Made by a program: the position numbers and the translations under genes
Assembly (NCBI GenBank): GCA_022706085.1
Contig: JAKJDF010000004.1
Coordinates: 62,001 to 126,000 of the forward strand
Source: Candidatus Latescibacterota bacterium
Lineage (GTDB): Bacteria > Latescibacterota > MWCZ01
Reading direction: 5' to 3'
DNA length: 64,000 nt
In this document: positions 11,201 through 19,146 of the stretch, in pieces
Numbering within the stretch: the stretch's first letter is position 1
How the letters are laid out: the number at the start of each line of letters is the position of its first letter
Notes under the pieces: generated by a model
Seen by the model: only the letters and a program-made list of their open reading frames with translations
The model's database searches: none
Told to the model about the DNA's origin: nothing

Positions 11201-11594
11201 TTCGTTGAACCAGACGTGGAGCCGCGGCGGCACGATGAACTATGACCCGTTCAACACCGGCAACCCGACGAAGCTTCGGTTCGTTGACGTGTACCGCACG
11301 AACGTGCGCCTGAACAAGGGTCTGAGCATGGGTTCACGCAACGTGAGCTTCTACGTAGACGTGCGCAACGTGTTCAACCAGAAGACGCTCAATATCGCCG
11401 CACTGAGGAATCAGAGCGACTACATTGCTCTTCTGGCCACGATGAACCCCAGCACCGGCAAATTCGACCAGAAATACAAAGTCGGTGACAGCAGGCTCGA
11501 AGATGTGGTTGAGCGGCGGTTCGCGCGAGACAATGACTGGCTCCTGTACCTGTATCCGCGTGAGTTCCAGGTTGGGATGCGTGTGAATCTCTAA
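8283..11594 (+). CDS. TonB-dependent receptor with N-terminal carboxypeptidase-regulatory-like domain
   Basis: 1103 residues. A signal peptide ends around residue 27 (LPTTSWA-A). It is followed by a carboxypeptidase-regulatory-like beta-sandwich at about 30-115 (GRVSDQSGNPLPGVAVFI, DGRYFILQVPPGTYTVEA). Next is a plug domain at about 130-250 (ISVRGSSPDQINFQVDGF, FTAEYFSRAAVVNVVTRDPG), then a beta-barrel of roughly 850 residues rich in aromatic and Asn/Gly strands. It imports a large ligand across the outer membrane using TonB energy. The ATG at 8283 is chosen because it follows a GAGGAG site and opens a clean signal peptide. It lacks a SusD partner; the next two genes (FlgD-like C-terminus, PorV-like) lie close behind it and probably share its transcript. 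Ligand unknown. Confidence 0.92.
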   Translation: MRQRFKWHIVLMALLVTLGTLPTTSWAALTGKIAGRVSDQSGNPLPGVAVFIQGRQLGATTDSDGRYFILQVPPGTYTVEASLVGYQSVRLQNVTVNMDRTTEANFSLRESTIEVDAVTVVAQRPIVQQDVTSTQLSVTTEQAQQLPVNTLLDAIGFQAGIDIQNKTTISVRGSSPDQINFQVDGFQQTNPIENRSYTTMNQALIQEVQVLTGAFTAEYFSRAAVVNVVTRDPGEKPSFSGDFRYIPARQQHFGVGAYDANQFDRLLYRSPAGTDAGGRLFAKDANGNWTKIIDSDKPIWLPRTDLADISASADAASSVQIFQGWDALLTSLNSAVPAAQANDRTLTVTKGKWTKAALIEYWDWQHRGVDYTNQGDYYIDAALTAPLVVLPRTGVVVGFKDLRSQLGVPAIQQAYTDRRIDLGFKSSLLPTIKLELRGSYQVTKSTMYGNSAVGGNVGTHDAQLFFSAEGSSNSGGSLFGNLVNRLQDVSESGAFNKYNLASCVPHKETTWGLGARVTHTLSRSTYYSLSYEYFTGKVDAKHVAHRDTTRNIALVNKDSAGNTIYVNEGPMGFWPSEGTTGYGYTDIPGVYLLTGGGYASDFSKYNYSRLRFDAFSQVNRNNGIKLGAEAILNNLTKDYRRVTRDLGRLGHWVQYETSPWQLGAYVQDKMEYEGLIANVGMRIDGFNSGADILWPDLLAPAVFQRAQLIPWLEAQGMTVLPDDWLRNVRMANVPMAQDSGWMYAQIADSYFPKKAATTKWKLSPRLGISHPVGTSTKFFFNFGWMYSTPKAGWLYGYSPESFQNGSRGSEIRGMSNPNLDMARSVVYEVGFEQSIRNTYVARVKGYSKDDDNMPVAFQGVGWDTLAKTGNTFDLVHNGAFSTSRGMEISLDKVAGRFFGASLQLDYRVYSSGNEGFQTIYDTTSFGSVNGNKGKINVPYRVTSGQSEVQPSLNANIVLRTPSDWGMMRGDWSLSLNQTWSRGGTMNYDPFNTGNPTKLRFVDVYRTNVRLNKGLSMGSRNVSFYVDVRNVFNQKTLNIAALRNQSDYIALLATMNPSTGKFDQKYKVGDSRLEDVVERRFARDNDWLLYLYPREFQVGMRVNL

Positions 11595-11649
11595 CGTATA
11601 GTTTGTGCGAGCGCACTCGGCGACGAACGCGCTCGCTGTGGAGGCCCAA

Positions 11650-14145
11650 ATGGAAAGAACACGCTATCTGCGTTTGCAGGGCTGGGCTGGTCTGGGAGCA
11701 ATGGTTGGTGCGCTGCTGGGCTTGGCAGGCGCAACAACCACTTCCGCAGCGCCATCCAGCCCGAATTTCCCGAATTACCTGCCAAGTTCCTGGACGGTAA
11801 CCGGGCAACCGATGAAACAACCAGGCGAGGCGATAGACCGGGCAACCCGCGGGGTTTTGCAGCACGCCCGCTACGGCCGTTTCTGGCAGCCACAGCTCGA
11901 CAATATGTGGCGCGTCGGATACAACGGCACCGCTGTCTGGCCGGGCGGTCGTGTCATGCGCACCGGCGGACGCGATAACCGCGAAGGCTGGGGTTCGTAT
12001 GGCACCGCATGGGGCGGCGCAGTGGGTTGCCGCGATTGGGACGCAACCCTCCCCACCTCGCCAACCGATCCAACTCCCGTCACCGCAACGTACCCGTATT
12101 GCTCGAACGAGAACCTGCGGTACGGATACAATCTGGATGACGTGATGCTGGACAAGCTTTGCGTATCCAACAGCAACGGCGCTGCCAACCCGATCGTGGG
12201 GTACTCTCGACTGGAGACGGCGGAGATCAGCCGTTGGCTGCCCCCGCAGGTCATTGTGAACGGCAAGGTAGTCATACCGTACACCGACACGTACGGCACC
12301 ACGCCGGGTTCCCCCGCGGCGGGTAACGGTCTGACCAACTATGCGGCGGCGCGCCGCGGGGTTATCGACCCCACCCTGCGTGCCGAGGTAGTGCAGCTCA
12401 CCGCGTTCCGTATGGCGATCGGTGTAGATATTTACCGCACCACGTACAACTACACCTGCCCGCCTGACTGGGATTACCTCGTGCAGGACTTCGCCGTCAT
12501 CAACACCGGGAACCTTGACCGCGACGCGGCAATTGACCGCCCGAGCAAGGCGATCAACGATTTCCGTTTTGCGACCGCGTTTGAGCACACGACCTCGGGC
12601 GTTGCGAACGGCATGATCAACCCGAACAGAAACAAAGACGACGACTTCATCGAACTGATCTACCCGTGGGCTTCTGACGCGACATACGGCACACGTTCGG
12701 CGTATCTCGCGTACGATGGCGACGGATCGGGAATCGACGGGCCTGACTGGGGTGATCCGGCACAGACCGTGTCCGGAACCACCCAGGTGATGGGTAAGGA
12801 TCTCTTCTCCAAAGCGTACATGGCGTTCGCGTACCTGTTCGCAGAAAGCGCTCCGGGGTCAGGAGTTGATGATCCGACCCAGCCCGCGTCCTTCACATAT
12901 TTCGAGGAAAACGGGTACCGTCTGGGCCGTACGCGGCCCGGGTGGGATCAGGGCAAGGCGTTCAAAATGATCTGGTGCGGCCATGAGAACGCTGCTACAG
13001 ACGCCCCGACAAAGGTCATCGCGCCCAACACCCCGACGAACGGTGTGGCGGTGAACAGCACGGCACTTGCGGTGTTCCAGGGGCTCGTTGGCCCGCAACC
13101 GGCCGGTTGGACCTTGCCTGCGGGCGGAACATACCGCGTCGTCGCCGGCATCGCCGCCGGTGGTATAAGCGACCGCCTGTCAAAAGACCTTGCGTTCGCC
13201 ACGTTGACGCGTGACGCGGCCGGTCAGCCGGCAGCCAACCGCCAGACGGCATCTGAAATCGCACTGATTCGGAGCGGACGCGATTCGGCGTTGCGCACGC
13301 TTGATCGCATGTTCTGGAACGTGAACGGGTTTGTTCCGGGCGGAAGATACGCCGACAAACCAGCGGCGTACAATCAGGCGTTCAACGTGCCTGATCCACC
13401 TCGCCCGCCGGCGTGCTTCTGGGTGTCGAACGGGGACCGCAAGATCGACCTCGAGTGGACCCGCGAGGCCGAGACCACCCCTGATTTCGACACTGGCGTG
13501 AACGACTTCGCCGGTTACCGGGTTTATCGCGCTGCGTCCTCACCGGATAGCGACTGGGTGTTGGTAAAGGACCTGCCAAAGGCCACTCTGCCAACAACCG
13601 GGACGACAGTCAAATGGAGTGATGCGGCGCCGAGTGTGTCGCGCGACTTCACGTATTTCTACTACGTGACTGCGTACGACGACGGCACCCAGAACTGGGA
13701 CACAACCCCCGGAATCGCGAAAAGCCTCGAGAGCGGCAAATACTACACGACAACCGGGTGGGACTGGAGCCCCGTGAACCCTGGCTTCTTCGCGAGCCCG
13801 TCGACGTACCCCACAACTCACCTGGATAGTGTGATCGTCGTGCCGAACCCCTACAACTCCCGGAGCTATAACCCCAAGGGAGCGCAGGGAACGATAGATC
13901 GCATTTTCTTCAAGAATCTGCCGCAGGCAGCCACAATCCGGATTTACACCGCGGCGGGATCACCCGTGAAAACGCTCTATCACTTTGCGGCACCGGGCGC
14001 GGCTGATGGCGCGAGCATCGGCTGGGACATGAGCAACGATGTCAACCAGGTGGTCGCTACCGGCGTGTATATCTACACAGTTGAGTGCACCGCCGGTCCC
14101 GCGCAGGGTAGAACGGCAGTGGGCAAGTTCATCATTATCCGTTAG
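11650..14145 (+). CDS. Large secreted protein with fibronectin-like region and C-terminal FlgD/type-A-like sorting domain
   Basis: 831 residues with an N-terminal signal-type hydrophobic segment (GALLGLAGATTTSAAP) and a GGAGG site 5 nt before the ATG. The bulk is a beta-rich, aromatic-rich ectodomain without a recognised catalytic motif. Residues around 600-690 resemble a fibronectin type III domain (DLEWTREAETTPDF, GYRVYRAASSPDSDW). The last ~100 residues follow the FlgD Ig-like/T9SS type-A pattern: VVPNPYN, then a strand IRIYTAAGSPVKTL, then ATGVYIYTVE and a final basic-hydrophobic strand KFIIIR. It lies between a TonB receptor and a PorV-like gene, so it is likely exported and may be displayed on the surface next to the receptor. 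Function unknown; a binding or structural role is a guess. Confidence 0.8.
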   Translation: MERTRYLRLQGWAGLGAMVGALLGLAGATTTSAAPSSPNFPNYLPSSWTVTGQPMKQPGEAIDRATRGVLQHARYGRFWQPQLDNMWRVGYNGTAVWPGGRVMRTGGRDNREGWGSYGTAWGGAVGCRDWDATLPTSPTDPTPVTATYPYCSNENLRYGYNLDDVMLDKLCVSNSNGAANPIVGYSRLETAEISRWLPPQVIVNGKVVIPYTDTYGTTPGSPAAGNGLTNYAAARRGVIDPTLRAEVVQLTAFRMAIGVDIYRTTYNYTCPPDWDYLVQDFAVINTGNLDRDAAIDRPSKAINDFRFATAFEHTTSGVANGMINPNRNKDDDFIELIYPWASDATYGTRSAYLAYDGDGSGIDGPDWGDPAQTVSGTTQVMGKDLFSKAYMAFAYLFAESAPGSGVDDPTQPASFTYFEENGYRLGRTRPGWDQGKAFKMIWCGHENAATDAPTKVIAPNTPTNGVAVNSTALAVFQGLVGPQPAGWTLPAGGTYRVVAGIAAGGISDRLSKDLAFATLTRDAAGQPAANRQTASEIALIRSGRDSALRTLDRMFWNVNGFVPGGRYADKPAAYNQAFNVPDPPRPPACFWVSNGDRKIDLEWTREAETTPDFDTGVNDFAGYRVYRAASSPDSDWVLVKDLPKATLPTTGTTVKWSDAAPSVSRDFTYFYYVTAYDDGTQNWDTTPGIAKSLESGKYYTTTGWDWSPVNPGFFASPSTYPTTHLDSVIVVPNPYNSRSYNPKGAQGTIDRIFFKNLPQAATIRIYTAAGSPVKTLYHFAAPGAADGASIGWDMSNDVNQVVATGVYIYTVECTAGPAQGRTAVGKFIIIR

Positions 14146-14169
14146 CCCGACAGGATGGAGGAACATCAG

Positions 14170-15198
14170 ATGAAGAGAACCTTGATTGTCGGGGCAATGA
14201 CATGCCTGCTGGGCCTTGCCGTTGTAAACCCGACTTTCGCAGCGCAGAGGGGGCAGGCCACCATGACGTGGCTGGGCATCTCCGCAAGCGCGCGCGATGA
14301 GGCAATGGGAGGGACTGCTACCGCGGGAGACGCGAGCGCAGCCTGTGCGTTCACCAACCCGGCGGGGTTGGGCCGCGTTGAACGCGGGAGCGTTTTCTTC
14401 AACACTACGTCGTGGCTCGCCGACATGTCGGTGAACGATGTGGCAGTTGCTTATCGCGTACCTGATATCGGCACGTTTTCCTTTGCGTTCCGTTCGATGG
14501 ACTATGGCGATTTCACGTTCACCACCCTGTTCGCGAACGAGGATGGGTACGTGTATACGCCGAGTGACTCGACGGGCGATGTTGCCGGCATGATGCTGGG
14601 CATCGGGTACGGCCGGAAGTTGACCGACAAGTTCAGTATCGGCGGTCAACTGAAATATGTGTCCGACAAACTCGGCAAAATGAATGTGTTGGACAGGGGC
14701 CTCAACATCGTCAATTTCGGTGAAGAGGCGAATCAGAGCGCGATGCTGTTCGATTTCGGAACGAGCTACCACACCGGATGGAAGAGCGTCACGATCAACA
14801 TGACGATTCAGAACTTCGGGCGCTCGCAAAAGGCCTCGAACGGAGTTGAGGAGTTCACTCCTCCCCTCACGTTCAAAGTGGGTCTTCAGGCTGACGCGTT
14901 GCAGTTCGCCGGCGTGGAAACCCCGATGGCGGACCTCCTCGTTCGCGTAGAAGGTGCGGACCCCCGTGACGACCGACTCGGTTTCAACACGGGAGCCGAG
15001 CTTACTCTCAAACCTATGGACATGGTCAACGTGGCGCTGCGGGGAGGTTATTCCCGTCGCGACCAGGGCGGCCTGACATTCGGTGTGGGAGTCGGCACGA
15101 ACGTTGGGGGGTTCAACACCCAGCTTGACTGGGCGTACTCCGACTGGGGTGGCGTCCTGGGTGCAACCAACCGATTGGGAGTCTCCTTCGCGTTCTAA
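14170..15198 (+). CDS. PorV/PorQ-like outer-membrane beta-barrel protein
   Basis: 342 residues. A signal peptide (GLAVVNPTFA) is followed by the family opening: TWLGISASARDEAMGGT, then ACAFTNPAGLG, the 'asparagine-proline-alanine-glycine' element shared by PorV/PorQ and FadL-like barrels. The rest is alternating beta strands with repeated GIGYGRK- and GVGVGTN-type turns, ending in aromatic SFAF. PorV shuttles type IX secretion substrates in Bacteroidetes, and many FCB bacteria encode homologues near FlgD-CTD proteins as here. The ATG at 14170 has GGAGG 8 nt upstream. Third gene of the receptor/secreted-protein/PorV unit, closed by the terminator at 15221. Confidence 0.85.
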   Translation: MKRTLIVGAMTCLLGLAVVNPTFAAQRGQATMTWLGISASARDEAMGGTATAGDASAACAFTNPAGLGRVERGSVFFNTTSWLADMSVNDVAVAYRVPDIGTFSFAFRSMDYGDFTFTTLFANEDGYVYTPSDSTGDVAGMMLGIGYGRKLTDKFSIGGQLKYVSDKLGKMNVLDRGLNIVNFGEEANQSAMLFDFGTSYHTGWKSVTINMTIQNFGRSQKASNGVEEFTPPLTFKVGLQADALQFAGVETPMADLLVRVEGADPRDDRLGFNTGAELTLKPMDMVNVALRGGYSRRDQGGLTFGVGVGTNVGGFNTQLDWAYSDWGGVLGATNRLGVSFAF

Positions 15199-15220
15199 CA
15201 AAGGCGCGGAGGCAATCTCG

Positions 15221-15252
15221 CGAGGGCGGAGTCGCTGCCGACTCCGCCCTCG
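15221..15252 (+). terminator. Terminator of the TonB receptor/PorV operon
   Basis: Perfect 14-bp stem (15221-15234 with 15239-15252) and a CTGC loop, 22 bp after the PorV-like stop codon. The trailing TTGTTG is short, so termination strength is uncertain, but the position supports a three-gene operon. Confidence 0.75.
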
Positions 15253-15417
15253 TTGTTGCAGACACCCGTCCTTAAGAATTGCCTTCTATGGCTTTCGTCC
15301 AGCCCCCCGTGTACTTTAGATAGTTGGTACCTGTGCTGGATTGAGTCGAGTTCGTATTGTCGAGCCGACCGGTCGGCGCCGCATTGACTTTCCGCCCCAC
15401 CGCACACGGGAGTTGTT

Positions 15418-18400
15418 ATGCGTCGCGTTCATTTCCTGTGGATCGGGATAGCTCTCCTCGTCACCGCACTTCTCGTGACGCTGTACGAAACGCACGAGGC
15501 CGTGCTTCCCAAGGCGACGTGCGTTCCGTGTCACGGAGTCACCGTCTTCACAGAAGAAATCATGGACGAGAGCCGGGGCGCGTTCACCGGCCCCGACGCG
15601 TGTGAGCCGTGCCATCAATACGCCTACCACCGATGGACGAAATCCGACCATTGCAGGGCGATGATGGGGCCGGCACCCAGCACCATCGCCGGACATTTCT
15701 CCGCCGACACGGTGGAATACTCGTACCGCGATTTCCACTCCGCGATGATTCTGCGCGACGGCAAGTATTTCATGATTGCCCCGAACAAGAAGGGGCAACC
15801 CGAGGAGTTCCCGATCCACCTCGCCCTTGGCATTCGGGACCAACAAGCCCTTTTGACGAAGTTCCCGGACGGCCGTTACCAGATCCTCCCAACCGCGTAT
15901 GATATCCGCAACCAGACGTGGTTCGAATCCAGCGAAGGGATCGTTCGCACCACCCACATGCTGCGCCCGAACGAGCCCTTCTACTGGACGAACTGGAAGC
16001 GGACCTGGAATTACGACTGCTTCGGCTGTCATCTCAGTGGCATGGAGAAAAACTACGACCCCGAAACGAACACGTACAATACCAAATGGCGAGACCTTGG
16101 CATTGATTGCGAGGCGTGCCACGGGCCGGGCCGGGCGCACGCGAGACTGCGGACGGTGAAGAAGCTCTGGGGTGGCCTGGTTCGGGACACGACCATGCTC
16201 CGCCTGACAAGTCTTTCACCGCGAAAACAGGTTGAAACGTGTGGTGCCTGCCATGCAAGCAAAAGCACGCTGGCGCTCGGGTACAAACCCGGGGACGATT
16301 GGACGGAGTACTACACACTCACTCTGCTTGACCACGATTTCATCATGCCGGACGGTCGATATGCGGGGCTCATCTACGACCTGATAGGTTTCATGCAGAG
16401 CCCGTGTTACGAAAAAGGCGGTTTGACCTGCATTACGTGCCACAGCGGCCACGCGGATGAAAGATCCATCGAACTGCGTCACTATGAACATCAGAACGAC
16501 ATGTGCCGGCCGTGCCACGCCGACAAGGTCGAAAACCCGCAAGCGCACACGTTCCATCCGAACGACAGCCCCGGCAGTACGTGCCGCAACTGCCACATGC
16601 AGATTCTTCCGGTGAGCCGAATGGGCATCGTCGATCACACCATATCGATTCCCACACCGGAGAATACCGTTGCGTTCAACTCGCCGAACGCATGCCAGAG
16701 CGAGAACTGCCACCCGAACGAGACACCGCAGTGGTCGATCGCAACCCTGAGACGGTGGCACGGCCCGAACCGAATCGACCGCTGGACCCGGGCGCAGGTG
16801 CTGTTCAAAGGGAAAACCCTGGATCCGGCGGGTGTGCCTGGATTGGCCGCGATGCTTGCGGATACGGCCAACAACATGATCTGGCGCGCAACTGCGGCAC
16901 GCATGCTTGGTAACATCGGTGACGCGAGGGCGGTGCCTGTGCTGCGGGCAAATATTGACGCTCACGACCCGATGCTTCGGTGGCAGGTTGCAAATGCCCT
17001 CGGCAACTTTGTTTATGATCGACGGGTTTTTGCCGACCTTCAGAGCCTTCTCCGCCGTGAACGGCATTCTCAGATTCGTGTCGCCGTCGCATCCAAGCTC
17101 GGGTACTGGTGGCGACGGGATCTCAACCTGACTCCAGCGGAAAAGGAAATCGCCCGGCAGACGTGGGAGCAGTACGTGCGGCAGATGACTACCGCCCATG
17201 CGGACGATCCCATTGCCCGTAACACGCTGGGAATGGTCTATATGCGTCGGGGAGAGTTTGACAAGGCGATTCGGGAGTTCCAGATCTCTCTGAGAATAGA
17301 ACCGGGCAGTTCGGGTGTGGAAAGGAATCTCGCCGACGTGTACACGGCGATGAACCGGTACTCGGAGGCGTTGCCCCACAACCAGCGTGCAGTCGAATTG
17401 GAGCCGGACAATCCTCACCTGTACGACGCGCTTTCCTTTACGTATTTAGGTCTGGGAAGGATCGCTGATGCAGAACGTGAAGCCCAACGGGCTCTTCGGC
17501 TCGATTCCCGTTTTGCACCGGGCTATGTTCAGATGGCGCGGATACGGCACGCCCAGGGCAACCTTGCGGAAGCGCATCGGCTGCTTCAGAAAGCAGTGAC
17601 TCTGGACGCGCGCAATGTCGAGGCTCAATACCTGCTTGCCAAGGCGAGTCAGGAGTTACGGCTGAGGGACCAGGCCGTTCAGGCCTTTGTGAACGTGGTT
17701 GCGCTGGATGAGTTCTCGGAGTTTGGGTACGACGCAAAGAACCAGCTGGCAACGATGCTTCCGGTTGGAGCCCCCTTACCGCCCCCAACGGCAACTCCCG
17801 CCCCTGAACGGACGGCGCGGGAAGGGCCGATGAGGCCAATCGACCCGCATCAGTTGTGGCCTACGGTTGTGTACAAGAGCTACGCACCGAGAACAACGCC
17901 GGAGGAGGTCGCACGTATCCCGGAGCCTGGGAGTTTTGCGGCATCTCTGGATTCAGGACGCGCATGGATGCGACTGGCGGAAAACAGTCGCCTTTCCAGC
18001 GCCACGAGAAAAGCATACACAGATCGTTCGGTCGCGACGCTCTCACGGATACACCGGATGGCGGGATTGGATCGTTCCAAAGATGTCGAGGTTCGAAAGG
18101 CTCTGGGATATGCCCTTTCGGTACAGGCAGAACGCGTACCTCCCGCAAACGCTCCCGCGTTACTCGCCCGAGCGAGAAGCGTTCTGGATGGAGTCGACAC
18201 AACGGTGTTCGGCCGGGACGCTGCTGCGAAGGCCAGCCTTGGAAGATCCTATTACCGTCTTGCCAGGGCGTACAACGAAACCCGGGATTATCGAAACGCC
18301 ATCTGGGCGTTTGAGCGCGCGGCAGCGCTCGTACCAAACTCTTTCACCGAGGCAATTTCCCATTTCTTCGTAGGCACATCGTACGACCGTCTCGGCCAAC

Positions 18401-18513
18401 GGCAAGAAGCCGTCGCGGCGTATCAGCGATCTGCCTCCAATCCGCATAATTCAGGGCGTGGACTGCGGTGTTCTCTCCATGGCATCAAATACCCGTTCCG
18501 GTATTTCCGCTGA
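15418..18513 (+). CDS. Multiheme c-type cytochrome with HEAT and TPR repeats
   Basis: 1031 residues. A hydrophobic N-terminal anchor or uncleaved signal (residues 7-22) directs it across the inner membrane. Eight canonical CXXCH haem motifs start at C35, C62, C201, C231, C275, C338, C363 and C389, and a ninth atypical CX4CH lies at C426-H432. Residues ~470-570 look like HEAT repeats (MIWRATAARMLGNIGDARA, MLRWQVANALGNF). Residues ~595-760 are clear TPRs (GMVYMRRGEFDKAIREF, DVYTAMNRYSEALPHNQ), and more TPR-like helices occur near 950-1010. It resembles the cytochrome c554/NrfA-like multihaem families joined to scaffolding repeats. It could act as an electron-transfer node or oxidoreductase in the periplasm; the substrate is unknown. 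Confidence 0.88.
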   Translation: MRRVHFLWIGIALLVTALLVTLYETHEAVLPKATCVPCHGVTVFTEEIMDESRGAFTGPDACEPCHQYAYHRWTKSDHCRAMMGPAPSTIAGHFSADTVEYSYRDFHSAMILRDGKYFMIAPNKKGQPEEFPIHLALGIRDQQALLTKFPDGRYQILPTAYDIRNQTWFESSEGIVRTTHMLRPNEPFYWTNWKRTWNYDCFGCHLSGMEKNYDPETNTYNTKWRDLGIDCEACHGPGRAHARLRTVKKLWGGLVRDTTMLRLTSLSPRKQVETCGACHASKSTLALGYKPGDDWTEYYTLTLLDHDFIMPDGRYAGLIYDLIGFMQSPCYEKGGLTCITCHSGHADERSIELRHYEHQNDMCRPCHADKVENPQAHTFHPNDSPGSTCRNCHMQILPVSRMGIVDHTISIPTPENTVAFNSPNACQSENCHPNETPQWSIATLRRWHGPNRIDRWTRAQVLFKGKTLDPAGVPGLAAMLADTANNMIWRATAARMLGNIGDARAVPVLRANIDAHDPMLRWQVANALGNFVYDRRVFADLQSLLRRERHSQIRVAVASKLGYWWRRDLNLTPAEKEIARQTWEQYVRQMTTAHADDPIARNTLGMVYMRRGEFDKAIREFQISLRIEPGSSGVERNLADVYTAMNRYSEALPHNQRAVELEPDNPHLYDALSFTYLGLGRIADAEREAQRALRLDSRFAPGYVQMARIRHAQGNLAEAHRLLQKAVTLDARNVEAQYLLAKASQELRLRDQAVQAFVNVVALDEFSEFGYDAKNQLATMLPVGAPLPPPTATPAPERTAREGPMRPIDPHQLWPTVVYKSYAPRTTPEEVARIPEPGSFAASLDSGRAWMRLAENSRLSSATRKAYTDRSVATLSRIHRMAGLDRSKDVEVRKALGYALSVQAERVPPANAPALLARARSVLDGVDTTVFGRDAAAKASLGRSYYRLARAYNETRDYRNAIWAFERAAALVPNSFTEAISHFFVGTSYDRLGQRQEAVAAYQRSASNPHNSGRGLRCSLHGIKYPFRYFR

Positions 18514-18542
18514 GATCTTGACCGCACACTCGAAAAAAAAGA

Positions 18543-18571
18543 AACGAGCGGCCTTCTGCGGGCCGCTCGTT
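18543..18571 (-). terminator. Bidirectional terminator between the cytochrome gene and the minus-strand unit
   Basis: 11-bp perfect stem (18543-18553 with 18561-18571) with a 7-nt loop. It is flanked on the left by a run of A residues broken by a single G, which gives a U-rich tract on the minus strand. That makes it a strong terminator for the minus-strand gene ending at 18593; on the plus strand it is followed only by TTCT. Confidence 0.85.
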
Positions 18572-18592
18572 CTCCGCGCAGGAAACGCCTGC

Positions 18593-19093
18593 TCATCGTG
18601 TTGCGGCAACCCGCCTCACTGCCTCAGTGACCTGGCGGACGTTCGGCGAAACGGGAACCCCGCTGAGCATGAATCGAACCGTGTTATCGGGCGCAACAAC
18701 CATGACCACCACTCTGGAGCGATCGTTTCCCCTCCAGGCCGTCGACACGGAGCCGTCCCAGTCGAGAACAGCCTTTGATTTCTGCGCGCGAATCCTCGTC
18801 CGAGCCACGCTGTGCAGGAAACGGGACACATCCCCGAGATCAAGCACGGTCTGGATCTGAGCAGCACTTCCCAGTGCCGTGGTCAAACTATCCCGCCAGG
18901 GTTGACTCACGCTTCCCAGATCCTTCGTGGTGAAAATCAGAACGAGCGGCGTAGTTCGCGGCGTCGCAAGAGAGAAACGGACGTCGTCAACGTTTGAGAG
19001 GGAAAAGTCGGAACCTTTTTGCCCGACTGACACGGCTGCGATAACGGGAAAGGAAAAGCCACATACCAGGAGAGTCGCAAGAAAACGGCGCAT
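18593..19093 (-). CDS. Secreted thioredoxin-fold-like protein without active-site cysteines
   Basis: 166 residues with a signal peptide (MRRFLATLLVCGFSFPVIAA). The order of secondary structure resembles the redoxin/thioredoxin fold: VGQKGSDFSLSNVDDV at the start (as in AhpC/TSA-like proteins), then TPLVLIFTTKDLG where a CXXC-bearing helix normally begins, then VLDWDGSVSTAWRG and VVVMVVAPDNTVRFMLSG, then a C-terminal helix. No CXXC is present, and the mature part has no cysteine, so disulphide chemistry is excluded. The ATG at 19093 follows GGAGG. Last gene of a minus-strand set with a sialidase-like and an MBL protein. A binding role is conceivable; family assignment is moderate. Confidence 0.7.
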   Translation of the reverse strand: MRRFLATLLVCGFSFPVIAAVSVGQKGSDFSLSNVDDVRFSLATPRTTPLVLIFTTKDLGSVSQPWRDSLTTALGSAAQIQTVLDLGDVSRFLHSVARTRIRAQKSKAVLDWDGSVSTAWRGNDRSRVVVMVVAPDNTVRFMLSGVPVSPNVRQVTEAVRRVAATR

Positions 19094-19146
19094 CGCTGGA
19101 ACCTCCGTTCGGGTTGATGTCTGAATCGCCTTACGGGCGTAACGGG

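Noticed and set aside
11389-12588. 399-residue minus-strand frame
   Set aside because: Antisense to the receptor end and secreted-protein gene, low-complexity Arg-rich product.
13960-15201. 413-residue minus-strand frame
   Set aside because: Antisense to the PorV-like gene; the plus strand has a signal peptide and family motif.
16216-17418. 400-residue minus-strand frame
   Set aside because: Antisense to the multiheme cytochrome, whose nine haem motifs fix the coding strand.
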